Below the pieces are notes generated by a model. That model saw nothing but the letters and a program-made list of their open reading frames with translations. It was not told the DNA's origin and searched no databases. A stretch of 64,000 nucleotides of DNA from Vasconcelosia minhoensis LEGE 07310. GTDB lineage: Bacteria > Cyanobacteriota > Cyanobacteriia > Phormidesmidales > Phormidesmidaceae. Location: the NCBI RefSeq assembly GCF_015207255.1, contig NZ_JADEXG010000014.1, positions 1 to 64,000 of the forward strand, read 5' to 3'. Each line of letters begins with the position of its first letter. The stretch's first letter is position 1. Below are positions 1 to 8,207 of this stretch, in pieces. A program made the position numbers and the translations under genes.

Positions 1-60
1 CAGGAGCTTGGCAATTTCGCTGACATGAGCTTGCAGCTGCTGGTTTTGCTCGGGGGTCAT
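1..60 (-). CDS. Transposase, N-terminal 20 codons only (ISKra4-like)
   Basis: The ATG is at 58-60 and the frame stays open to the window edge, giving a start that reads MTPEQNQQLQAHV. From memory, this resembles the N-terminus of cyanobacterial ISKra4-family transposases, which begin MTPEQ(Q/N) and continue with a helical segment. An AGAGGAGT-like purine stretch lies about 20-30 bases upstream. No catalytic residue lies in the visible part, so the family call is an inference; a non-transposase cargo gene cannot be excluded. Confidence 0.5.
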   Translation of the reverse strand, partial: MTPEQNQQLQAHVSEIAKLL

Positions 61-125
61 GGCATCTATTCTCTGCGTCCTACTCCTCTATAGTGGTTTT
101 TCTCTCGCTAAATGATGACGCACTC
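1..125 (-). mobile_element. End of an insertion sequence that interrupts the RND permease gene
   Basis: The permease reading frame follows its family up to the conserved IGGW segment (TGG codon at 126-128), then runs into five unrelated codons and a stop at 108-110. A new reading frame on the same strand starts at 60 and leaves the window at base 1. The element end is therefore placed at about 125. Its remainder, the other terminal repeat and the target duplication are outside the window. Assignment to ISKra4 rests only on the first 20 residues of its transposase and is tentative. Confidence 0.6.
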
Positions 126-2999
126 CCAACCGCCAATCGTACCAATCAAGGCAAAGGGAATCGCCAGCAAAATGATGAACGGCTGACGAAAGGACCCCAA
201 CTGTAGCACCAGCACGGCAAACACCAGGAAGATAGCCAGTCCCAACGACTGACCGGCAGAACCAAACGTCTCAGCCTGGTCTTCTGTTTCACCGCCAAAG
301 CTGTAGCGATATCCCTGGGGCCAAGTCTGCTGCATTTCCTGAAGTTTTGGCTCCAAGTCTGCCAAGATTTCACCGACGGTCCGACTGGTATTCTTAGCAA
401 GGACGGTCGCCGTCCGCTGCCCTCCTCGGCGGGCGATAGAGAGGGGCGATTCTGCCTGCACCGCGTTAACCACTGCTCCGGCAGAGATCACCGCTTCGTC
501 GGGATTGTTGGTAAAGAAACGTGTCGCCAGCAGCTCATCCCGGCGAGTTGGCCCCCCCACTTGCCCCTGGCGAGAAGGCCAAGCCGTACTCAGCCGGATC
601 TCTAGATCTTCCTGATCGCCACCGATGGCGTAATCACCGACATCAATGGCGCGGGTGTAGTACTGAGCCTGGGCTGATAGTTCATCTTCGCTCAAATTGT
701 AGAAAGACAGCTCTTCCCGCTTAGGCACCAAGCGCAGGTCTTGCTGGAGTGCCCCCAAGCTGTCACGTACATCCGTAGCGCCGGGTATTTGTCGCAAGGC
801 GTTTTGCACCTCTTGAGCAATTTGCCGTAATTGACTCAGCTCACTACCGCTAATTTCAATCTGGATGGGGTCGCCGCTTTGACCTGACTGCTGAGCATTC
901 AGCACAAGCGTCGCGCCTGGATATTGATTCACGGCAGTTTCTAGCTCTGGACGTAACTCTTCCAGGTATTCAAAAGACAGCTGATCCCGTTCATTCTCAG
1001 GTAGGAAGGTCGCTGAAAAGCCTACCAGATAGCTCCCTGTCGTCGGCTGTAGCTCTCCTGAAGCGACCAAGTTGCTGCGCTGTCCGACATACTTGATGAC
1101 GCTGTCGAGGTAATCTTTCTCACGCAAAATTTCGCCCAAGTCATCGGCAACCCCTTGGGAAACCGCTAGGGTGGTCGTAGGTGGCAGTTCCACGTTGACG
1201 CTGAAGTTGCGCTGATCGCCTTGGGGAAAGAATTCAACGGGGATCTGACTGAAGGAAGCCATCACGCAGAAAAATAGCGCCAGGGTACCGAGTACCCAAG
1301 CCCAGGCAGTTTTGCGATTGCGAACGGTGTGGTTAAGGCTCCAACGCACCCAGCGGCGGGAGGCAGTCTCGCTCAAACGATCAATGCGGGACTTTTTCTC
1401 AGCTCCCTTCAGATCGGCCAGTAGGTAGCGTGAGAGGGGAACATCAATGAGTATGGCGATCGCAAAACTCAGCACCAGACAAATAATCGCCGTATAGGGC
1501 AGCAGCTGAATAAACTTGCCTAGCGTACCGCTGATGGCCAGCAGTGGAAACAGAGCCAGAATGGTCGTGAGCTGACCGGCAAAAGCAGGTGGAGCATAGG
1601 TTTTCACCGTTTTCAGAGCGGCTTGGTTAAAGCTCATCCCCTGAACAAAGATAAACTCATGCATTCCCTCCATCATCAGGATGAAGACATCCACCAAAAT
1701 GCCCAGCGCCAGCACCATGCCAATCAGCACCATGTTGTTCAGCGTCTGCCCGGTCAGCCAAAGCACCGCCATCGCTCCCAGAAAGGTCAGAGGAATCGAT
1801 AGCCCAGCAATCAGAGCTTCGCGCCAAGACAGGGCAATAAACAAAATCACAAATACGGCTACCATGGCCTGTAGAGCGTTGACAAACAGGTTGCCGAGCT
1901 GTTCCCAGATAATGTCTGCCTCGCTGGCAATGACGCTATATTCCATGCCGCTGGGCCAGTCATTGGGATTCTGCTGAATCTGCTTTATAGTAGTCAGGAC
2001 GCTATCAATGACCTCAATTGAGTCCTGCCCAGGCACCTTTTTAATCCCGACGCTGACCACAGGCTGATAGGGTTCACCCTGATTGCTAATAAAGGCGCGA
2101 GTTTCCTCTTGCGCTAACTCTCGCCGGACGGAGGCTAGTTCTTCTAAGCGCACGACTCGACCTTCTAGACGGGTAATGGGCAGCTCGCGCAGGTCTTCCA
2201 GATTCCGAAACCGAGCATAGAAGCGGACCTGCGAACCAATTACGTCACTCTCAATTTCCGCTAGCGGCACATCTCGGTTAGCCGTGCGGATCTGATTGGC
2301 CACAGCTGTCGGTGAGATCCCTAGAGTCGCCAGGCGAAAAGGATCCATCTGCACGCTGATGACCTCTTCGCGGGCACCACCGAGATTCACTTCGCTGACG
2401 CCTGCTACCTGCTCTAGACGGTCCTGAATGCTTTCGGCGGCTTGAGAAATCACGGTGGTGTCGATGTCGCCAAACAGAGCCAGGGTCAGAATGGGCGCAT
2501 CGTTGACTGAAACCTGCTCGACTACCGGCTGGTCAGCATCCTCCGGCAGCTCCGATTCTGCTTGGGAAACGGCCTGACGCAACTCCTGCACTGCCTGATC
2601 CGGATCGGCCTCTGAGGTGAATTCAACATTGATCACAGAGAACCCTGTGTAGGACGCACTCTGAATCTCGCTGACGTTTTCCACTGAGGTTATTTCAGTT
2701 TCAATTTCGCTCGTCACCTGCTGCTCAATAGTTTGAGGGTCAGCGCCTCCCCAAGTGGTTGTGATGGTCGCTACCGCAATATCAATATCGGGGTTGGACT
2801 GCTTGGTCATCGAAAAATAGCCCAAGATGCCGCCCACGACCATCAGCAGACTGAGCAGAATCGCAAAGATGGTATTTAGAAAAAAGAACCGAGCCAGTCG
2901 TGGCGTTTTACTGACGTTAGGGGCATTGACTGGGAGATCGGGAGACCGACCGTTATTCTGGGCATGGGTATTCTTTAAGTGGGGTTTCACTTCGCTCAT
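108..2999 (-). CDS. RND-family efflux permease (AcrB/HAE1-like), C-terminus lost to an IS insertion
   Basis: This is an inner-membrane proton-driven efflux pump subunit. The 963 residues begin with a cytoplasmic tail, a first membrane helix (about 35-60) and a long periplasmic porter domain. A helix cluster follows, with the conserved ALGILVDVFILMMEG segment; this is the site of the proton-relay acidic residues in TM4 of the family, where the second position is V-D rather than the usual D-D or D-A. A second porter domain and the start of the last helix bundle follow. Family members are usually 1030-1080 residues. Here the sequence ends ECVII after the conserved IGGW, so about the last two membrane helices are missing. 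The ATG overlaps the stop of the upstream adaptor gene by 4 bases, indicating translational coupling. The pump is probably non-functional. Confidence 0.85.
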   Translation of the reverse strand: MSEVKPHLKNTHAQNNGRSPDLPVNAPNVSKTPRLARFFFLNTIFAILLSLLMVVGGILGYFSMTKQSNPDIDIAVATITTTWGGADPQTIEQQVTSEIETEITSVENVSEIQSASYTGFSVINVEFTSEADPDQAVQELRQAVSQAESELPEDADQPVVEQVSVNDAPILTLALFGDIDTTVISQAAESIQDRLEQVAGVSEVNLGGAREEVISVQMDPFRLATLGISPTAVANQIRTANRDVPLAEIESDVIGSQVRFYARFRNLEDLRELPITRLEGRVVRLEELASVRRELAQEETRAFISNQGEPYQPVVSVGIKKVPGQDSIEVIDSVLTTIKQIQQNPNDWPSGMEYSVIASEADIIWEQLGNLFVNALQAMVAVFVILFIALSWREALIAGLSIPLTFLGAMAVLWLTGQTLNNMVLIGMVLALGILVDVFILMMEGMHEFIFVQGMSFNQAALKTVKTYAPPAFAGQLTTILALFPLLAISGTLGKFIQLLPYTAIICLVLSFAIAILIDVPLSRYLLADLKGAEKKSRIDRLSETASRRWVRWSLNHTVRNRKTAWAWVLGTLALFFCVMASFSQIPVEFFPQGDQRNFSVNVELPPTTTLAVSQGVADDLGEILREKDYLDSVIKYVGQRSNLVASGELQPTTGSYLVGFSATFLPENERDQLSFEYLEELRPELETAVNQYPGATLVLNAQQSGQSGDPIQIEISGSELSQLRQIAQEVQNALRQIPGATDVRDSLGALQQDLRLVPKREELSFYNLSEDELSAQAQYYTRAIDVGDYAIGGDQEDLEIRLSTAWPSRQGQVGGPTRRDELLATRFFTNNPDEAVISAGAVVNAVQAESPLSIARRGGQRTATVLAKNTSRTVGEILADLEPKLQEMQQTWPQGYRYSFGGETEDQAETFGSAGQSLGLAIFLVFAVLVLQLGSFRQPFIILLAIPFALIGTIGGWECVII

Positions 3000-4612
3000 G
3001 ATTCGCTCTCATTGTCGCGGCCATTATCGCGGTCAACTACCTGAACTGAGGCTCCGTCCACTAGGCGATTCTGGCCTTCCGTCACGACAAGTTCTCCAGC
3101 GGTCACGCCGCTCGCGATCGCTTGCTGAGTAATGCCTGTAATCCCCAGCTCAACCTGACGCTGCTCAACGATGCCCTGATCCGGATTGACCACAAATACA
3201 TAGGGCACCTGGTCTCGTCGCACCACAGCATTGAGGGGCACTACCACAGCGTCAGAATTTTCGGCCACCGCAATCCAGGACAAGACCTGCTCACCGTGCC
3301 GAATATCTTCAGTCGTCGTTGGATTCAGCCGAATTCTAGCTTCGATTGCCCGCCCCCCCGGACTAACAGCGGGATTCACTGCAAAGACTTCACCCCTGGC
3401 GCGAGCATTGGCGATGAGCGTTTCTCGGTAGGTCTCTGCTTGAGTCACCGAATTGTTAATATCCGTTTCCGAAGCCACAAAGGCATCCTGGCCTACTTCT
3501 ACTCGTTCCCCCGTTGGGCCTGCCAGCTCAACCAGCACCTCGTACTGGCTAGGGTCAATAATCACCATCGGAATGCGCTCCAGAATGCCCTGGTAGTCGC
3601 CACCCAGCTGAGAGGTCACAATCTGCGGGGTGAAATATTCCCCCTCTGTAATGTTGAGGTAGGCAATAATGCCGTTAAAGGGAGCGTAGATGCTAGCCCC
3701 TTCGAGAGCGATTTGGGCCTGAGAGAGTCGCGCCTGGGCCGTTGTAATAGAGGACTGTCGCGCCTCGACCTGCTGCTGAGCGGCGGTGACCTGGGCCTGG
3801 GCCGACGTCACCTGCTGCCGAGCCGATTCGACCGCTGCGCGAGCGGACTGTACCTGGGCTTGAGCATCGTCTAGGGTATTTTGCCGCTGGTCAAATTCCA
3901 GCGCGGAGACCGCCCCTTGATTAACTAAAGACCGATATCGTTGGACGTTGGTCGCTGCTAGGTTGCGAGATGACTGAGCGTTTTGCAGCTGGGCTTGGGC
4001 CTCCTGCAGCTGGGCTCGGGCCTGGGCGACCTGCGACCGGGCCCGAGCCACCTCAGCAGAGGCTGCGGCTCGCTGCTGCTGAGCTTCGGCGACGGCGGCT
4101 TCTGCTTGACGGACATCAGCCACTAGCTCACGATCATCGACGCGAGCTAGCAGTTCGCCTTCGGTAACGCGATCTCCCTCTCGCAGCCGTCGGCCATCGC
4201 GGTCAGCCAGATAGGTAACATCGCCTTCGGTATCAAAGGTTAGGTGCTGATACTCGACCGCCCGTGCCGTGCCTTCGCTAGAGACCCAGGCGCGAATCGG
4301 CTTTTGCTCAGCCGCCACTGCCCGGACGGATAAGGGAGCCGTTTCGGTCACCGCGGGCGGCTCATCCTCTCGCAGTCGAATGAAGGTAACGCTTCCGACC
4401 GCTACCACTAGCCCCAGCACCGGGATTAGCCACCAGTATTTTTTAATGCCTGACTTCTTTTCTTCTGAAGAGGGCTCAGCTGCCTCTTCATCGGCTGAAG
4501 GTGTGACCGTTTCGGGGGGTTGCTCGGCAGGTGCCTTTTCAACACGGCTGGCCGATTCAGGCTGAGATAAATCTAACGTAGGTTGGGATGAGAATCTGTC
4601 TTGGGAGGTCAT
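2996..4612 (-). CDS. RND efflux periplasmic adaptor (membrane fusion protein, HlyD/AcrA family)
   Basis: This adaptor links the RND permease to an outer-membrane channel. With the ATG at 4612 it is 538 residues; a TTG at 4633 would add seven. It has an acidic, Ser/Pro-rich cytoplasmic N-terminus, one membrane helix (about 78-97, WWLIPVLGLVVAVGSVTFI), the two halves of a lipoyl/barrel-sandwich domain, and a very long Ala/Gln-rich alpha-helical hairpin (about residues 165-300) characteristic of MFP coiled coils. Beta-barrel and membrane-proximal domains follow, and a charged tail. It is the first gene of a two-gene unit with the permease (4-base overlap), downstream of a tetR gene on the same strand. 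No clear Shine-Dalgarno sequence was seen. Confidence 0.88.
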   Translation of the reverse strand: MTSQDRFSSQPTLDLSQPESASRVEKAPAEQPPETVTPSADEEAAEPSSEEKKSGIKKYWWLIPVLGLVVAVGSVTFIRLREDEPPAVTETAPLSVRAVAAEQKPIRAWVSSEGTARAVEYQHLTFDTEGDVTYLADRDGRRLREGDRVTEGELLARVDDRELVADVRQAEAAVAEAQQQRAAASAEVARARSQVAQARAQLQEAQAQLQNAQSSRNLAATNVQRYRSLVNQGAVSALEFDQRQNTLDDAQAQVQSARAAVESARQQVTSAQAQVTAAQQQVEARQSSITTAQARLSQAQIALEGASIYAPFNGIIAYLNITEGEYFTPQIVTSQLGGDYQGILERIPMVIIDPSQYEVLVELAGPTGERVEVGQDAFVASETDINNSVTQAETYRETLIANARARGEVFAVNPAVSPGGRAIEARIRLNPTTTEDIRHGEQVLSWIAVAENSDAVVVPLNAVVRRDQVPYVFVVNPDQGIVEQRQVELGITGITQQAIASGVTAGELVVTEGQNRLVDGASVQVVDRDNGRDNESES

Positions 4613-4864
4613 GGGAGCAATAAGGGGTCGCAAATGGATGGATTTAAAGGGCTTATTTGGTTAACAATCCTGATTAAACAAATGCTGAACAAAGCCGAAG
4701 CTTCTCAGGCTTTATTCAGTTCTATAGATGCCTCTAAGACTTGTACGATATAAGCGCTAGCTACTTCTCAGCTTGCAGTGAAGAGAACAGAAGCACTACT
4801 TATTTTCGTTTTCAAAAGGCGGTCAAAGCATCTTTCACGGGAGGGATGCTCATATGGGCTGGCC

Positions 4865-5533
4865 TCAACCTTTTGTGATAGAAGAGCTGCCCATCCCATG
4901 TTCTAGAACATAGATCAGCTCGTCAAAAATTTGCTCAACTGCCTGCATATCGATCTCAGGTGCTCCTTCACTCGTAAGCTGTTCAGGATTCAGCCCTAGC
5001 CGCTGAGGAATAAAGTATCTCAGGCCATCTGCCAGCGTATTTATGACAAAGGTAGCGAGATCTGGGTCTATGCCAGAGTCAATATCTCCTTGGCTGACTC
5101 CCTGCTCTACCAGACGGTAGACATAGAGTAAGGATGCAGATTGAATCTGCTTTAAAACCTCATCACGGAAGGGGACATTGCCGTAAACTGCACGATTGAT
5201 AATTTGACTTAGGGCCGGGTGGGACAGGTCAAACTGAGCGCTTTCTCTGAACAGCCAGCGCAAATAGGCAAAGAACCCAATCTCAGGTTTTGGAGGACGA
5301 GCCTGTTGTAGAAAGTCAATCTTCTGCTGGTGGGCTAGATTAACTAAATATAAGTACAGGTCTTTCTTATCTTCAAAGTATTGATAGAAGCTGCCTTTAG
5401 CTATTTTTGCCTGCTTTACCACGTTGGAGATCGAGGCAGTATCGTAGTCGTAGCTAGCGAATTCCGCGATCGCAAGTTCAGTAATCAGCTGCCGCTTTTT
5501 GTCAGGCAGGTTGAAAAACGTCTGGTTAGGCAT
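4865..5533 (-). CDS. TetR/AcrR-family transcriptional regulator
   Basis: This is a likely local repressor of the efflux genes 250 bases downstream on the same strand. In its 222 residues the N-terminal three-helix DNA-binding domain (about 12-58) shows the typical TetR pattern, with TASISNVVKQAKIAKGSFYQYFEDKKDLY as the helix-turn-helix. The rest is a helical ligand/dimer domain. It starts with MPNQTFFNLPDKKRQLI at the ATG at 5533. A tandem palindromic site 20 bases upstream of the start suggests autoregulation. The ligand cannot be told from the sequence. Confidence 0.9.
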   Translation of the reverse strand: MPNQTFFNLPDKKRQLITELAIAEFASYDYDTASISNVVKQAKIAKGSFYQYFEDKKDLYLYLVNLAHQQKIDFLQQARPPKPEIGFFAYLRWLFRESAQFDLSHPALSQIINRAVYGNVPFRDEVLKQIQSASLLYVYRLVEQGVSQGDIDSGIDPDLATFVINTLADGLRYFIPQRLGLNPEQLTSEGAPEIDMQAVEQIFDELIYVLEHGMGSSSITKG

Positions 5534-5552
5534 ATCAGGTAATCTTCCATGA

Positions 5553-5582
5553 TGACCAATCAGTCACGTGACCGATAAGTCA
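5553..5582. promoter_or_regulatory. Tandem TGAC-N6-GTCA operator upstream of the tetR gene
   Basis: Two copies of the inverted repeat TGAC-N6-GTCA sit head to tail: 5553-5566 (spacer CAATCA) and 5569-5582 (spacer CGATAA), separated by CG. The junction makes a perfect 10-base palindrome GTCACGTGAC at 5563-5572. The 16-base period puts both sites at a similar helical offset. TetR/AcrR proteins commonly bind such dyads next to their own gene, so autoregulatory binding is inferred. No equivalent site was found in the 4634-4864 gap before the adaptor gene. Confidence 0.65.
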
Positions 5583-5700
5583 CATTATAGACGCAGTTGT
5601 GCCGAACTGCTACACCTTCTTTAAATTTCACCTTGAGGACAGGCGCGATCGCGTCTACATTCAAAGTCACCGTCGAAAATCTTGCGCCTGGATTATTAAC

Positions 5701-7662
5701 CTACTTCAGCAGCGGTGGCTCGGCGCTCAGGCGTTCTTTCCAGCGGGCCAGGCGGGGATCGTCGGGCAGGGCTTGCTGCCACATTTGCAGCCAGGATCGG
5801 GCCCCGTCGCGCTGCTTTTGGGCTAGCAGCAGCGTAATGTAGGCTTCGGAAAATGCGCTGAATTCCATAAAGTGAAAGCGATCGCGCTTCAAAAACGGTT
5901 TCAGCAGCGCCTCGGCAGCATCGAGCTCGCCCGCGTCGATCAGCGCCTCGGCCCGCGCCGCTCGGGCAAACAGGTAGTCGGGATAGCGCTCAATCACTTC
6001 GTCGATGAGGGCCTGAGAGTCTGCCTCGCGGCCCTGGATGAGATAGGCCATAGCCAGATTATTCTTCAGGTCGGGCGCGTCGGGCTCCAGCTTTAAAGCT
6101 TCCATAAAAAGCGCTTCGGCGGCTTCCGCCTGGCTTTTAGTCCTTTGGCGCAGCAGCGGCGTGCCCTGCGCTAGCAGCTTTTCGACTTGCTTAGAATGCT
6201 CATACATCAGTTCGCCGTGAAATTCGTAGGCGAGCAGCATCAGCTCACGCCATTCGCCGCCCATCCAGAGCCTGACCTTATCCTTGGCAAGCAGCCCGAC
6301 TTCGACAGCGAGCATAGCGGCCTGATAGCGCATCTGATCGGTACCGCTCTGGCTGAGGGCAAAGTCTTTGACCATTTCCAGCAGTTCGGGCGATCTGATT
6401 TGCGCGGCGTTGCCAAATACAAACTGCTGCCCGGCGGGACCCCCGCGCTCCAAAATTCGCGGGAATAGGGTTAATAGCTCTGGATGACGGCTGAGAAAAG
6501 CCCTGATCTTTGGAACAATCTGGTCAACGGTGGTCAACGGCTTGGCTGTTTTCAGAGACTCCATCAGGTCGGCTGAGGCTTTGGGCGGCAGCCAATATTC
6601 CCAGCTATAGGGCCAGGCACCGTGACGCTGGCTGGCGGGCTTACGAATATCGCGCAGGTTATCAGCGGCTAGATCTAGGCTGGGCTGGAGTTCCAGGGCT
6701 TTTCCCCACTGCGCGATCGCGGCCACCCGGTCGCCCGTCCGGGCCAGACCCACCGCAGCCAGGTGATAGAACATTGCCCCGGCTGGGGAGTCAGCCACTC
6801 CCGCTGCCACAGCCTGCTCGAAGACTTCCACCACACCTGCGTCGTCGGCCAGATAGCTGAGCCCCTCAAGCTTTTTGGTCCAGCCGTCCCAGGCGTCGGC
6901 CTGGCTGGCCTTGAGTCGTTCACCGTAGGGCTGGGCGGCCTCGGCCTGTCCCACCACGACCCGATAGTGAACCAGATTGGAGAGGGCATGGATGTTGTCT
7001 GGATCGCGCTCTAGGACATGCTGGGCGATTGCGATCGCGTCTTCCGCATCGCCCTCTAGCCAGCTAATCAGGCTGAGATTGTTATGAGCTGACAAAAAGT
7101 CAGGATGTAGGGCTAGTACCTGATTTTCGGCCTCGCGGGCAGCCGCATAGTCTCCCTGCTCCAGGTAAGCCTGCCCCCGCTCATGTAGAATAGCAATCTC
7201 TTTGCCGTTTGCCTGAGTTAGCCCCATCTCTTCTAAAACACCCGTGAGCTGAGGTGTGAGCTGCTCAAGCGTTTCTTTAGCTTTGGCCGCAAGCTCATGG
7301 TCAGGCGCGATCGCGACAGCCCGTTCAAAAGCTTCCAGTGCCAGCAGCGGATGCAGGTTATGGAGGTATGCGCTCCCCAGCTGAAAGGCACTACTAGCGT
7401 CATTGGGAGCCGCCCTGCACAGACCTTCACAGGCTTTTTGGTAAAGCTGCATATTGCCAATCTCAAAGCTAGCCTCTGCCATGTATCCCCAAATTTTTTT
7501 ATGCTGAGGCTGCTGCTCAACAAGAGTCTGTAGAACTTCAAGGGCATCGATCCAGTTTTCTTTCGCGAGATAGGCTTCGACCCGACGCAGCTCTGACTCC
7601 AGATTTTTGGTGCCAAAGCCCCAAGTCCTCAAATTTGCTGGCTTCTTTTTACGCTTAACCAT
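5701..7662 (-). CDS. Tetratricopeptide (TPR) repeat protein
   Basis: This is a soluble helical-repeat scaffold of 653 residues from the ATG at 7662, which gives a basic start MVKRKKKPANLRTWGFG. The open frame extends to 7815 but has no sensible extra sequence. Tandem TPR units are visible through most of the protein, for example AYLEQGDYAAAREAENQVLALHPDFLSAHNNL and a C-terminal group ending ALPDDPRLARWKERL. No signal peptide or membrane helix was seen. TPRs imply protein-protein contacts; the partner is unknown. It is transcribed away from the umuDC pair and has no obvious operon partner. A conserved cyanobacterial family is likely. Confidence 0.85.
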   Translation of the reverse strand: MVKRKKKPANLRTWGFGTKNLESELRRVEAYLAKENWIDALEVLQTLVEQQPQHKKIWGYMAEASFEIGNMQLYQKACEGLCRAAPNDASSAFQLGSAYLHNLHPLLALEAFERAVAIAPDHELAAKAKETLEQLTPQLTGVLEEMGLTQANGKEIAILHERGQAYLEQGDYAAAREAENQVLALHPDFLSAHNNLSLISWLEGDAEDAIAIAQHVLERDPDNIHALSNLVHYRVVVGQAEAAQPYGERLKASQADAWDGWTKKLEGLSYLADDAGVVEVFEQAVAAGVADSPAGAMFYHLAAVGLARTGDRVAAIAQWGKALELQPSLDLAADNLRDIRKPASQRHGAWPYSWEYWLPPKASADLMESLKTAKPLTTVDQIVPKIRAFLSRHPELLTLFPRILERGGPAGQQFVFGNAAQIRSPELLEMVKDFALSQSGTDQMRYQAAMLAVEVGLLAKDKVRLWMGGEWRELMLLAYEFHGELMYEHSKQVEKLLAQGTPLLRQRTKSQAEAAEALFMEALKLEPDAPDLKNNLAMAYLIQGREADSQALIDEVIERYPDYLFARAARAEALIDAGELDAAEALLKPFLKRDRFHFMEFSAFSEAYITLLLAQKQRDGARSWLQMWQQALPDDPRLARWKERLSAEPPLLK

Positions 7663-7808
7663 ATCAGCCCGTTTGCAAACTATTCGGAAAGTTAGCCATA
7701 GTCTATCGCGGCAGCGCTCTGCCGAGCCACTTTTAAGTAGCCTCCTGTCCAGCAGCTTAGGCCAATGTTTGGATGAGAGAACACTATTGCCATCGCGGTA
7801 AATTTTAT

Positions 7809-7822
7809 GGTACAAATGAACT
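7809..7822 (+). promoter_or_regulatory. Candidate LexA (SOS) box upstream of umuD
   Basis: GGTACAAATGAACT matches the cyanobacterial LexA box RGTACNNNDGTWCB, a consensus recalled from Anabaena work, at 13 of 14 positions on either strand. It lies 20 bases before the umuD ATG, where a repressor would block initiation. It also lies inside the extra upstream part of the reading frame, which supports the downstream start. LexA is not always an SOS regulator in cyanobacteria, so DNA-damage control is an inference. Confidence 0.45.
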
Positions 7823-7841
7823 ATTCCCTCAATTCAAATCT

Positions 7842-8207
7842 ATGGCTTTCCCTATTCCCGGTGACGCCATTGAGCCGCACCTGAATCTGAACCAGTACCT
7901 AATTGACAGCCCAGCCTCGACTTTCTTCTTTCGGGTTGGTGGAAATCACAAAAGATGTCAGACGGGAACTCAGGAAGTTCAGCCCGGCGATTTGCTCATC
8001 GTGAACCGAGCGCTAGATGTGGGTCATCAGTCGCTCATTGTCGGCATCATCAATGGAGAGTTTATCGTTTCAAGGGTGCAGAAACGAGCAGGGAAATGGG
8101 TTCCCTTGACGCGTGAAGACGATAATGCCGAACTGTCCTTGACAATTTGGGGAGTGGTCATTGTGATTGTTCGCAACGTTAGCGCGGCGCCGCTATGTTT
8201 GGCTTAA
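7842..8207 (+). CDS. umuD: UmuD'-like subunit of a translesion polymerase, catalytic dyad absent
   Basis: This is a peptidase S24 (UmuD/LexA C-terminal) fold of 121 residues, coupled to umuC by a 13-base overlap. Family landmarks are clear: [34 protein letters not shown] and [11 protein letters not shown]. The nucleophile segment SGDSM of active UmuD reads GGNHK, and the Lys of the TVKRL strand is Ser (IVSRV), so the Ser-Lys self-cleavage dyad is missing. The protein also begins (MAFPIPGD) almost exactly where active UmuD is cut after the Ala/Cys-Gly site, so the arm normally removed is absent. It should act as a ready-made UmuD'. An upstream ATG at 7773 adds 23 unrelated residues and is less likely. 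Confidence 0.75.
   Translation: MAFPIPGDAIEPHLNLNQYLIDSPASTFFFRVGGNHKRCQTGTQEVQPGDLLIVNRALDVGHQSLIVGIINGEFIVSRVQKRAGKWVPLTREDDNAELSLTIWGVVIVIVRNVSAAPLCLA

Noticed and set aside
3122-3874. Long plus-strand frame (250 codons) opposite the efflux adaptor gene
   Set aside because: It is a shadow of the minus-strand adaptor gene, caused by that gene's codon bias and Ala/Gln repeats; no independent domain.
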